From Marsupella aquatica (lineage: Eukaryota; Marchantiophyta), in contig OZ316895.1 in NCBI GenBank assembly GCA_973895155.1, positions 24,738,001 through 24,802,000 of the forward strand: a stretch of DNA of 64,000 nucleotides, read 5' to 3'. Under the pieces are notes generated by a model. It made no database searches. It was not told where the DNA came from and saw only the letters and a program-made list of their open reading frames with translations. The translations under genes and the position numbers were made by a program. Of this stretch, positions 10,202 through 20,739 are shown one piece after another (position 1 is the stretch's first letter; each line of letters begins with the position of its first letter).

Positions 10202-12572
10202 CACTAGTAGAAATCGGGGGTAAATAGACCCCATAAAACAACTATTCAGTACCGTATAGGACTTGGAAACGACTGGGAAGGACTCCAGTCCTTTATAGGA
10301 CTATAAGTCGTATGTTTTGTTACTATAATCAACTGAGTCCTTTATAGAACTGGTTTATAAGTCGTTTTATAGACTGGATTGTCAGTCTATTGTAGTCTTT
10401 GTGTGGGTAGGTTTGGTGAGTCTTTTTCAGTCTTTTATGGACTGCGATGGTGAGTCGTTGGGAACGACTCAAAAGGTTATGGAGGGTAGTCTTTAAGTAT
10501 ACTTTGTGAGTTTATAAAATGACTAAAGTAGGCACTTTGTGGGGTATGTACAAGTCTTTCATGTCAACTGGAAATGAGTGATGAAGACCCCACTATACTA
10601 CTTGGAATGAACTCACTCTTGTGCACAAATAATACATTCCATTCATGTTTTATTGTGTACTTGGAATGAACTCACTCTATAAGGTCACCATTCACCATGT
10701 TAACATTAGAACCTCACACAAATTTTCAGAAAGCCATCTTCTATACCATGTACACTAATATGAATTCACAGATTCAAACATCATAAACTACAAAGAAGGT
10801 CACAAAGCATTCGTCTATACCATACACACTAATACTGAAATGATACAAAACAGATTCAAGTATCATAGACAATCACCATAGAGCCATAGTTTGACATCAA
10901 TCACTTGTTTCATATATACAGAATTCAGAAATATCAATGTCACACACAACGGCTCCTTCATCCTCTTTACCAAATGGAAAAATTGGTACAGATATTTCTT
11001 GGATCTTTCCAAGGCAATGTCAAAATGTAACATATGTCACATGATTCTATCTACACTTGCATTCAGTCACTGCAGACTAACACACTCTGATGGCCAGAGC
11101 ACAAGAGATCCTACTGCATCTGCAATTATTTCCTGAGGTGGATCATCGTCTCTATTCGGAAATGGCAAATTACAATCAGATACAATCACTGTAGTCAACA
11201 ACACTACTACATGGTCATCCGGGACCACTTTGCCATGGAATTTAGCATGATCCGGTCGCAAAATGCCTGTACCCACACATACCTGCGAGTCATCCTCCCA
11301 TGATAGAAGATTATAGACTGGCTCTGCTGTGGCTATCACCTCCACCTTACCCTGGCTGCTTTTCTTGGCTTTCCTGGGTGGCTTATACATGACATTATTC
11401 ATACCTTGGTTGCGAGTCATGACTTTGGCACGAGTGTTTTGTGCTGGTGATCGAGAATTGGCTACACTCTTCTTCAAAGAATCTGCATCCATATTTGACA
11501 CTTCCAATTGTATAGCAGGACTTCCCTGCGACATCATCTCAGTATCTGCCAACATTGTACTTGCTTCAATTGAAGCATCTACAATCTTACTTGCATCCAA
11601 TGTTGCTCCCATGGTCCAACCTCCATGAACCCCACTTCATTAAACCCAAAACCTTTTTGGTCACAAATAAGGACATTTAATGAGTTATGCCCCTTGCTGT
11701 CACCCTCTTTATAGATTTATTTTTTTGTTTGAAATTTTACATTTATTCCGCGTGAACCCCACGGATGGGGGAACCAGCAGGCCAAATGGCATCATAAAAC
11801 CTCAACACCCAAAGGAGGCAATAACAAAGAGTTACTCAACCAGGGTCATCAGATCAGGCAAAGATTGCGAAGCCGTTCTTCTAGTGGTCCATGCAACAAG
11901 TAACAACTAGGGAATAAGCACTAGAAGGCGCAGTAGGTCAGCATAGTGTAAGTGTAAAGTGTCAAAGCATTGTCTAGTACTAAATTAATCCACCTGATTA
12001 GTAAGAAGGGGGTGTATACTGTAATGGGAAAAAGAAAAAAAAACCAAGGCATGAGCAAGGGCCACCAAGAGTGGTGCAGCTATAAGCTATAGGGATTGAA
12101 CACAATGCGGGGGGGCAGTGGCACTATGTATGAGGAAATCACGGGAGTATCGGTGTCAAATGAGTCGACAAAACTCCCAGATAGCCACACAGTATAAATC
12201 AATCTCACAGAAGGCTGCCATCAATGGAGGAAACAATTTGACACGACCCACATCTGAGAGTGTGAATTCGCTCGATCTCCAGCAGTTCTTTGGCACTCGA
12301 TAGACGTCGGTGCTTTCGGCTCAAAGATGAAGGAGAATTACCCCTCCTCAACATAGAGTGAACATTACCCATGATGTGCTAGACTATTCACCCTTCACAA
12401 AGTAGCAAGGTTACTTCTCATAGTCTTTTAGTGAACCATAAAACTCTCATAGTCTTTTCTAGTCTTCAACAAAACCGGTGCAATGGGTGCGAGTCGTTTT
12501 AAGTATGGAAAAAGGACTTAGTGGGCATAGTCCTATAAGGTATGGTCTAAATTGCCCCGGTTTCTACTAGTG
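10202..12572. mobile_element. Non-autonomous CACTA (En/Spm-type) transposon, complete
   Basis: The left end reads CACTAGTAGAAATCGGGG. The right end, read inverted, is CACTAGTAGAAACCGGGG, so 17 of 18 bases match. The flanking triplets are AGT at 10199-10201 and AGT at 12573-12575, the 3-bp target duplication typical of CACTA elements. The subterminal zones (10215-10560 and 12410-12550) carry many short AGTCGTTT/AAACGACT- and AGTCTTTT-type motifs in both orientations, as expected for transposase binding sites. At 2,371 bp with one recognisable accessory ORF and no transposase, it depends on a partner elsewhere. It sits inside the minus-strand transposon ORF, so it inserted later. Confidence 0.9.
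11067..11612 (-). CDS. CACTA internal ORF, 181 aa, DUF8039-like C-terminus
   Basis: The frame is intact within the CACTA element. The N-terminal half is Ser/Ala/Asp-rich and then basic (MTRNQGMNNV; PPRKAKKSSQGK), as in a linker or nucleic-acid-binding region. The C-terminal third has VGTGILRPD...FHGKVVPDDH, LPFP and finally ADAVGSLVLWP. This resembles the plant transposon-associated domain now called DUF8039 (V..G.v.p....hg..l....v.v..v....lp.P......lg.a.G..v.WP), which I know from CACTA proteins next to Ulp1-type proteases. No protease or DDE transposase motif is visible. The function is unknown and the assignment rests on pattern memory. It probably derives from the 3' part of a longer parental gene. 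Confidence 0.45.
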   Translation of the reverse strand: MGATLDASKIVDASIEASTMLADTEMMSQGSPAIQLEVSNMDADSLKKSVANSRSPAQNTRAKVMTRNQGMNNVMYKPPRKAKKSSQGKVEVIATAEPVYNLLSWEDDSQVCVGTGILRPDHAKFHGKVVPDDHVVVLLTTVIVSDCNLPFPNRDDDPPQEIIADAVGSLVLWPSECVSLQ

Positions 12573-12833
12573 AGTGTTCCAAGGGAGAGTGGAGAGGTGC
12601 TCCAACCCTTGGGTCTTCAGGTAGCATGCATGTTACGGGTGGAGAATGTTTTTGTGGACATTCTCCCCCATCCGATGCATGGTCAATTTGGCCACCGCAA
12701 CGGTGGCCACGGGTAAGCCAGATACTTTGGCCAGCTCCTTCTGCTTCTTACCCCAATAATGGTTCTTTGGGTGACTTGTTGAGGGGGACAACTCCCCGTC
12801 TTCCTTCTCTGGTGGAGGTGGTATTGCTACCAC
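12573..12833 (-). pseudogene. Transposon-type ORF, decayed, 5' part (right of the CACTA insertion)
   Basis: Minus-strand frames at 12833-12633 (basic and Pro-rich, GKKQKELAKVSGLPV) and 12632-12573 precede the CACTA. The second piece reads HA-YLK-..LE...LPW, matching HADYLK..QLEQFAHLPW of the plus copy near 16589-16650. A stop at 12633-12635 separates the pieces. In the plus copy the next conserved segment is the KFISNFD block. In this copy its equivalent lies directly beyond the CACTA, so the insertion split the ORF between these two blocks. Confidence 0.6.
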
Positions 12834-12899
12834 TGTTAGTACTAGTGCCAGGGCCGCAACTGTGATTGTGTTATCTATCGGGGCTGCCTCCCGGGTTCG

Positions 12900-13318
12900 G
12901 GCTTGCTGGGACGGTGCGGGTTACAACTAATTTGGAATTTGTTTCTATCCTAGTTTCTCCTTTTTCTCAAACTTTCAATCCTTCCTAAATCTGGGAGGAA
13001 AAATTGAGTAAAATTGTGTCCTATCATCCCTTTACGATCCTTATAAGGAAAAATCATGTGCAATCTATGGCAAATGATGAAATTCAATTTCTTTCACTAT
13101 CATATTGAACCAGGATCCAGTACATTGAAAGAGAAAAATTGCCTATGGATGGAGGGCTGCCCTCATTCATGCTCGGCCTGTAGTGTTCTTATCCTATCGG
13201 CCTATCTAAATTGCTTAAAGAGACATGCTGATAACATGTTAGAATGAGGACATCATAGCCAGAACATGCTCCAACCTCCAACATCTCTAATAGGATAAAT
13301 GTTTGGTACACATGGGGA
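12900..13318. other. Spacer, no gene seen
   Basis: There is a 63-codon frame (13056-13247) without motifs. It is AT-rich and featureless. I see nothing to annotate. Confidence 0.4.
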
Positions 13319-13393
13319 GTTATAGGGAGGTAGTTATGTAACTACTCCTTAACCCCTTTACTAGGGTTATCGGGTTAGGTTTAACTCATAACA
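13319..13393 (-). repeat. LTR-like end, minus orientation
   Basis: Read on minus from 13393, the sequence starts TGTTATGAGTTAAACCTAAC and contains AACCCTAGT..TTAAGG..TAGTTAC.ATAACTAC. This is similar to the plus-strand LTR-like start at 20330 (TGTTGTAACCC, GGTTAGG, AACCCTAGTT, TTAAGGTAGTTAC.ATAACTAC). It would be a remnant of the same LTR family in the opposite orientation. The far end is not identifiable. Confidence 0.35.
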
Positions 13394-13510
13394 ATTTTTA
13401 TTTATTTTTATCAATGATGAGAAACAAATGAATGCTAAGACACAATTAGTTGGTTTCCACGTATGTCACCCCATGTTGCATTTGAGTTGCAACTTTGTTG
13501 GTTGCACATG

Positions 13511-13925
13511 TGTTGTGAGTTTGGGAGGATGACCTGGTATAGCAGGTCACCTGGTAGGAGTGACCTCTTCACCTATGTTACCATGCCTTTGTGCCATGGG
13601 GGTATACCTTGGAGAATGAGGGATTAGCCCCTCATTCTTCCAAGTTGAGCCTCCCGACACTAGTAGAGCTCATGTGAGTGTGGCTATGGTGAGAGAGAGA
13701 GTGTGTATGTCGGTTGGCATGTAGAGCGACACTAGCAGGTGTGACACGGGCAGCGTGTCACTAGATATGACACAAATAATAGATTAGGATGTATACGGTC
13801 ATTAGGACCGTAGCCATATAGTTAGGATGGTATAAAAAGCGGTCTGTGCAATTATGATTAGACTAGGAATAGGTTAGTTAACTTAATGATTAGTAGTTAC
13901 ATTGCGCATAATAAGGATCGTAGTG
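13511..13925 (+). repeat. Possible 5' LTR with TATA box
   Basis: The segment begins TGTTGTGAG. It has several short repeats (TGACAC, CAGGTCACCTGGTAGGAG), a GA microsatellite near 13690, and a good TATA box (GGTATAAAAAGCGG at about 13829), followed by a sharp change to GC-rich, gene-leader-like sequence after 13925. That architecture resembles a plant LTR ahead of the plus-strand transposon ORF. I found no second copy and no convincing primer-binding site, so this is tentative. Confidence 0.3.
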
Positions 13926-13929
13926 GTGG

Positions 13930-15800
13930 ACCTCGCCACCCAGCGCCCTCACCAATCCCAACACTTGCGTCTAAGTGCCCTTGGTGCCTGAACGCCTCCA
14001 CAAAATACCTCGAGCAAGCATCCAAGTGCCTCTAGCACCACCTGTGGCCACTCCCATACGAAGCCACACCTGCTCACCTACACGACCGCTACTCAACGGT
14101 CCTCATTGTCTGCACAAACAACCAAGCGCCTCGGTAAGTAACCCCTCCGGATCTAGAACTCGTCCAGTCTAGCATCCTAACTCAAGCTCAACAGACGTTG
14201 GTACATAGGTCAGCGATAGGTCCTCCCGATGCCATAAGCCGGAACCAGAACCCACGCCCACTGTCCGTCCAGGACAACTCCTTCCTTGGGCGCGGCCTGG
14301 GTTCCCCCTCGTACCTATCCATCACCAACTGACCGCCCTGACCTCAGGACATGCTCATGGCCCAAGTAGCATAGCTTGTCCTAAAGCTTGTCCCAAGCTT
14401 GTCTCAACACGCCGGGACCAGAATAGCCCCGACTCTAACAACCGCTCCCGATTCGCCCCACTAATGGTCTAGGGACCGAGCACCCTTGGGACTTAGCCTC
14501 CATACCTACTTGGCCTTGCCTCCCCAACGCAAGCTCCCTTGGGAGGCTGAATGCGGCTTGGCTGCTGTTCGGTAGGATTTGGCAAACGGGTGAGCTAACA
14601 CCCGCAAACCACAAGAACCCATGGCACCCCTAGACCCAGGTGAGCTCAGGAGGGCATAGCCCTCCTCAAGAGCTTTCCAACCTAAGAATTCCTCCAACAG
14701 ACTTCTCATTGGGAAGATATCACCATTTCCGTTTGGCGGTTTCCCTTAGAGTCACGACCGCCCCAGCTCACGACTTCGGCTCGCCCTTAGCCCCCAGGGA
14801 GACACCACTCCCCTCATATATGTTTTTGGAGACCTGCCACCCCTGGACCAGCTTTGGTCCCTAAACATTTGGCCCCCAACCCGGATCCCATCGCGCATCA
14901 TGGGCGCGCCACCAACTGGCAATGCCCATAACTTTCTTGATAGGCATCCGCAAGCGGAGTGCCTTAGCCCGTTGTGACCGGGCCGACTCAGTGCTCATGC
15001 CTAGGCCCTCAGGTCTAATCGCCGCTTGGGGCCCCCGACCGGCTCAACCCGGATCGGGCCACAACTTGCGCCCCAAGCGTCCGTTGCCAATGGCGTCAAC
15101 TCCATTGGCCTTGGGCCCAAGAGGAGCTCACTCCCAAGCCCTCAGAACTCAAAGCCCATCCGACGGTCCGGACGGCCATCCTTGAGCCCGACCCATTTCC
15201 CCTTGACCCGACCAGCCATAGGCTAGTCCAAGTCCTTAGTTTGTGTCCCCAGCTTGACCACTTGCCTCGCCAGTGCCATGTCTCATTGCCCACAAGTCTC
15301 CCCATGCTAAGTCCTCCCCGGATGGCCTATCCGGGCCTGGACCATAAGGGAGCTCGGCGTCGGAGTCAGCGATGTCGGAGCTCGGCGTCGGAGTCAGCGA
15401 TGTCGGAGCTAAGTGTTAAGGTAGTCGAGTTCTACAACTATCGTCCACGGTATGATGGTGGCGGTGGAGTAAGAATTTGTTATGACGGATCACGCTTGGA
15501 CCGAGACATGCGACCAAAATCAATTAATGACGGCGAACGGCCCTTGATGCTCTCACGTCCGAGCTTGCCCAAGAGCCTCCATAAGAGCTCGGTCGATGGC
15601 ACGATAGCCCATTTTCCCTTCTTCCTCCTAAGGATTTGCGAACGTCGTCAGTCACTCTAATGGGTAGCCTTGCTTGATTCCACTTTCATCGAAGAACGTC
15701 GCAAGATTTAGTCAGGGGGGAAGTATTCACAGGCAATCGGAGACCTTTGATTCTACGAACAAGAAAGTCGGGGAAGCGGACTTGGGTGAATTGCAAAGGT
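13930..15800. other. GC-rich transposon leader region, no intact gene
   Basis: The composition changes abruptly to C-rich, CCNCC-periodic sequence. Several short frames on both strands are Pro/Ser/Gly-rich composition artefacts. A perfect 28-bp tandem pair lies at 15350-15405 (GAGCTCGGCGTCGGAGTCAG...). It probably belongs to the element whose ORF follows at 15805, as an untranslated leader or decayed coding part. Confidence 0.35.
15350..15405 (+). repeat. 28-bp tandem duplication
   Basis: Two identical adjacent copies of a 28-base unit start GAGCTCGGCGTCGGAGTCAG, at 15350-15377 and 15378-15405. A partial third copy (GAGCT) follows. Confidence 0.9.
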
Positions 15801-15804
15801 TAGT

Positions 15805-18240
15805 ATGACCCTTACAGCTCTTGGATTTTGGACCTTGTTTAGCACGGTAGGCGCTAAGCTCTCTGAGACTTATTGGTACTCTTGCCCCGAGAAAGCCTCC
15901 TACAAACAAAGATACGCAAAATTGGTGGCCAAGGTAGCGCAAATTAACTACGAGAAGGCAGCGCTTACCAAGGATTCCAACTACAACAAGCTACGGGACT
16001 ACATTACCGAGCTATACATCAACAAGGAGGGATTCAGATTGGTGGCAGAGACAATTCTCGTGGTCCCAATGAAGTTCTTTAGGCTGAAAGGCGGACAAAA
16101 GCTGACTCAAATAGAGTTTGACAAGATCCCAAGTTACATCAATCAATAGATTGCGGCCGAGAGGCAAGAAGAAGACATCAGCAGATAACGGGAAGCGACA
16201 TGTAATCTCATGTTTCTCGGTGAGAACTCCAACGCCTTCAACTGGGATATAGCTACCTTGACGGTGCCCCTAGTCACTCGGCCTATTACCCCGACTACCA
16301 GCGTGCCCCCAAACCAAGCCCAAGTCTGTCCGGTGAATAACACCAAGTGTTCATCAAGTCCGATGGATGCGTTTGTCCGCAGCTAGAGCAACGCTCCCGC
16401 AAGCGGGCTAGGACAATGTCGGGTCCAAAGCTGACTACGCGGACTAACCCTGACCCCTTACCAGCTCCAGCCCCGACTACCCAACCAGCCAACACCCAGT
16501 CCCGACGGACCTCGACCACCGGCAGCCAAACCTGCTGCAGGTAATCCACATCCCGGAGGTAGTCTTGTCTGTGATCAAGAAACCCGATCACGCAGACTAT
16601 CTCAAGGACCATCAGTTGGAGCAATTTGCTCATTTACCATGGAGGCCTACCACCTCTGGAGCACGGGAGATCTACAAGTTCATCTCCAATTTTGACATTG
16701 ACACGCTTGCCACCAAGGTATTAGGGCAGACCTTATCACTTACGAAGTATCAATTGGCCCAAATCTTTTGTCTGCCAACTGGACCCATGTTAGTTGAACT
16801 TCAGATCCAGGATAAGGAGTATACGCCCCAGCATTTCAAACCCAAGGGCAAGACGGACAACGGTTATAAGCAGGGGTCGTGTACCAACCTAATTTGTATG
16901 GAGCGGCTAAAATTCATATGAACTACCTTACACATGATCAAACCGCGGTCCGAGATCTCCCTCTGTATGATTGTGCAAGTAGAACAATGCAAGCGGCGGA
17001 ACTGGGCCCAATTCTTCAGCCGCCGGTTCTTGGAGGAGCTTAGGCGAGTTCAAACAAGAATGCCCATCGGGGGAAAGATCTACCTGGGGAGTCACATCGT
17101 CATCATCCTAGGTTGGTACAAGGCACGGCGGGAGGCCAGAGGGAAGAACATGGCCACCTCGGCCCTAACCAATGTCGCCCCCACTCCTGGAGGTACTGCA
17201 CCAAGCAAACCAACTTCCACATCTCGGGCAAACCCTGAACCCTCAGTACCACGGACTACTCCCCCGCCCTCCCCTATGTTTGGCACCATTACAAACAATG
17301 GACCACCCCCGCCATCCCCCATCGCCAAACCCCCGCTACCCCCGACGCAATCACCCCCGATCCCGCCACCACCTGAAGAACCCATCGCCTCCCCATTGCG
17401 GACTACGGAGGAAGTCGTCGCCCCGACCGTGGATGCACCCTTGCCCAAGAGTATGGAAGACTACCGAGTAGTCCCTGGGACCTTAGCCCATGACCTGGTC
17501 CAGAAATTCAGCCAGAACCTATCGGGGGAACTAGCGATGTATATCGGGCAGCAGGTCGCACAATACTTCCAACCGGCCTTCTTCTTTGTAAGCCGCTTGG
17601 AGGATGAACTCATGGCAAAGGGAAACGAGATCGGACGTCTCCAGATGGTAGTGGAGCACTAGAAGAGGCAGCCGCCGCGCATTGTGAGGAGTTGGGTCTG
17701 CACCATCGAACAAAGGGAAGGACTAAACCAAGAGTTGCTCAAGGCTTAGGCTGACCTTAAGGAACTGGAGGACATTGTGCTTTAGCTTCGATCGGAGTCC
17801 TCGGCTTGGGTTAAAAGCCTGATTGACCTCAACACCCAATTCCTTCAGGCGGCCCAACAAGTGACTAATGTCTCCGCCAAGCAAGATAAATTGCTGACAC
17901 CAAACCAGAACCACCGTGACACCATCAGCCAGCTCATTCAGGTTGTGGCACGGCTCCAGGCTGAGGCCAACAAAGCCGCAAACAAAGCGGAGGAGGCGGT
18001 ACGGGATAACAAGGCCTTGTTGGAGCAGATTACGCTGCTCATAATCCAGCGAGATGGGGCGGGAACCACCTCTGATCAAGGCGGTTTGAGGCCTTGTTTT
18101 GACAAAGGGACAAACCCTGGACCAATGGCGTAACACGTGCAAAGGGTGGTTAGCGCAGGGGGCGGTCAGGGGCCGCACGATACAGAGGATAACAATGGCA
18201 TCTTTTTGGGTTAACCTTAGCGACAGAATAGTTGTCATTA
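15805..18240 (+). pseudogene. Transposon-type ORF, plus copy of the same unknown family
   Basis: Successive frames at 15805-16149, 16565-16921, 16934-17662 and 17861-18133 form one decayed protein. They hold an N-terminal charged segment, HADYLK..QLEQFAHLPW, IYKFISNFD..TLATKVLGQTLSL..YQLAQIFCLP, NWAQFFSRRFLEEL, GGKIYLGSHIVIILG, a 100-residue Pro/Thr/Ser-rich linker (about 17190-17440), AHDLVQKFSQNLSGEL..YIGQQVAQYF, and a C-terminal coiled coil (ARLQAEANKAANKAEEA). The order equals that of the minus copy at 12.8-8.2 kb. No protease, reverse transcriptase, integrase or transposase motif is present. Known plant parallels could be the extra ORFs of Tat/Ogre-type retrotransposons. That is a guess from architecture. 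Confidence 0.55.
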
Positions 18241-18350
18241 AGCGCCGACTAGCAGCACAATAGGCAGGATTAGGACAAAGTTAGTTAGGATCATCCAGCG
18301 TAGGATAGAGTCCATCAAAGGACTAAAAGCGACGGACAATAGGCTTAGAC

Positions 18351-18372
18351 ATTGGCGCCGTGGTCAGCGACC
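18351..18372 (+). promoter_or_regulatory. Possible tRNA-Asp-type primer-binding site
   Basis: ATTGGCGCCGTGG resembles the start of the TGGCGCCGTTGCCGGGG site used by many plant Tat/Athila retrotransposons. Only the first nine bases of the site (TGGCGCCGT) match. It lies downstream of the decayed ORF, so it would belong to a different insertion. Weak. Confidence 0.2.
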
Positions 18373-18439
18373 CTTGCCACTGACGGTCAACCGATCAGTG
18401 GGAAGGCGGTCAACGTGGTCAGGAGGTAGTTAGGGATGG

Positions 18440-20050
18440 CCGTGTGTCCTTCTCCCCCTGTTCTCCCCCGGGCTTCCTGGGCTTCCCCAAGATCAAGAAA
18501 TCTCCTTCTGGGTTGGCTCGGATGATTTTGATACAGTCTTTGCCCTATTCTATTGTGTCCCCTCCCGGGAACCCCCCCCTCCTTTTTCAGAAAAAAAATA
18601 AAATTCTCGGGATCTCGGCTCTTGCCTTATTGGTGGCCCTTCTTGCTTTTCCGACTATTGATATATGGTCTCAGCTTTCAAAATTCTAATATAACATATA
18701 GATAGAGTAGCATAGATATGTTGATTGTCCACCAGGTAGTATTCTTTGTGGCGTTCTGCCCAACCTCGGCAGGGTCACTCTGATCTGACTAGTTTTGCAT
18801 TTGCCTCTATCGGCTCCGACTCCACATCTCTTATTCTTCTCTCTGGGACTCTTTGTCTGCTTTGCCTTGGATGTTGGCCTAGGGACTTTCCAGGATCGGA
18901 CATTTTTTGAGTTTGGGCTCAGATTGGAGGTGACATATGGGATCTCCGTCGATTCCTATGGCGCTATATTCTGAAGCGGAGTTGGATGGCATCTTCTAGC
19001 CTATTCACTGAGTTGGTTATTGCTGGTCCTGGCTCTCTCCGCGGAGCGGTATCATGCTCTATTGTTCTTCACGGATTCCCTGGACCTTTTCTCTCTAGAA
19101 TCATTTTGGAATATTTGCTACTTCTATCGAGATTTATTGCCCGGCCGACCCCGATGCTGTCCATTCCGGGGACTTCTTGTTATCCGGCCAAGTATGCCTT
19201 TCCAATGCTGGCTACTCCAGGGGCTTGCCTTCTCCAGCAGAGTATGCCTGCTCGGCCGTCACTGCAGTTGCAGTTGTGCCCTTCTCGCTCATCTCACTCG
19301 ACGGAAGATTGTTGGGGCGTCACTTGTCTGGAGTATGATCTGATTGGGGGAGGTTATGTGGTCTTGCCAACGATGGGGTGATGTGGTGCACACATTCTTT
19401 TTTGGAATCCATTTCTGATGGTTTCATGCTGGTGATTTCTGAGGTGCCTCCGCTATGGGGACCTAGGGATGTTCTTGTCTCACATCCTTCTTTATTTTGG
19501 CCACTGGGCCCCTATAATTGAGACTCTAAGATTCTGCCGATATCAGGTATTGCCTGGCGCTGCTCTTTGCTAAGGATGGAGGAGGATGGTATTGGTGCGG
19601 GGATGCGATGGCATGGTGCAATATTGTGGTCACGGCCGGAGGGATATTGTGGTGTTTTTTTGGCAACATGTGGGGATGGTGTCTCTGGCGGCCAGTGGGG
19701 AGTGGTTTTGGATTGTTCCGGATTGACCCTGGGTGCATTTTTGGTGGCTTTGCAGGCATGGGGTTCCCAGGTTTTGAATGTGCTTTTCTGGCATTTGGGT
19801 GATTTGCTCTGGTGCTCCCCTTCCCTTTCTCTTCTGCCTTGTTCTTTCTAGGCGGACGGGTTGGTGGTGCTCATTCTCTTTTCTCTATGGGTGTGCTCCC
19901 TCTTTCAGCCCCCTTAATTGTTTTTTCCCTTCTTTCTCTTGCCCCTTCCCCTGGCGGAGGTTGTAATCTTGGTTTACTCAAATAAAGTTTCTGGGGCGCT
20001 GCCCCTTTCTCTGATTATAAGAAAATAATATAATTTTTAAAAAAAATGTG
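18440..20050 (+). mobile_element. Possible retroposed segment ending in poly(A), identity unknown
   Basis: A T/G-rich stretch without intact frames ends with AATAAAGTTT, a small palindrome GGGGCGCTGCCCC and then an A-rich tail (about 20012-20047). That ending is what a LINE or retroposed transcript leaves. I could not read reverse transcriptase motifs in any frame. The boundary at the left is set only by a change in base composition. Confidence 0.3.
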
Positions 20051-20329
20051 CATTACATCAAAAAAATAATAAATAAATAAATAAATATATATATATTGAA
20101 GACCAAATTTTAGATCTATATTTCCACCGGGATTTCCACCCCCTTGAGACATATCCAAAATGACTATAAATGTAACATTGGTGGTGGCACTCTTTCCCTT
20201 AGAAGAAAGCGGGAAGGTTTTAATGAGACCACACCAATGAATACCATGTACTACATTGATCTATCATTTACGGTTAGATGCTAACCCTAGTGTGGTTGCA
20301 TTATCTATGATAAAACAACCAAGGGGGAG

Positions 20330-20565
20330 TGTTGTAACCCAAAGGTTAGGTCAACATCCAACCCTAGTTAGAGGATTAAGGTAGTTACTATAACTACAAC
20401 TACATGTATACCTAGGGTGGTATTAATAAACCCCCATGAATGGATGAATCTTGATTATTGGTGGACTTGACATTTTTTCTCCTAAGAATTATCTCCACCT
20501 CTCAACATTACCCAAGTTATTGAAGGGGTTATCGATCACCCTTGCAATCGGCATGAATAATTCCA
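20330..20565 (+). repeat. LTR-like sequence preceded by polypurine tract
   Basis: A purine run AAGGGGGAG (20321-20329) is followed directly by TGTTGTAACCC. A polypurine tract immediately before TG is the usual junction at the 3' LTR of a copia-type element. A CA that could close the LTR lies at 20564-20565. The upstream 150 bases look like a 3' non-coding remnant. No internal domain remains. Confidence 0.35.
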
Positions 20566-20739
20566 GGTATATTCCTTGAAATCATTTTTTGTTTATTTAA
20601 TGTGGGCCACAAAACCTAGTGGCAAGGGGGAAACAAGCCAGCACGTACACATGAAACCAAACCAGCCAGCCCAAGAGAGAGCTGAAACAGTAACACACTG
20701 ATCTAACTGATATCGCCATCCCAGCAAGGGATTTTTCGA

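Noticed and set aside
17092-17448. Glycine-rich minus-strand protein
   Set aside because: It is the complement of the Pro/Thr/Ser-rich linker of the plus-strand transposon ORF.
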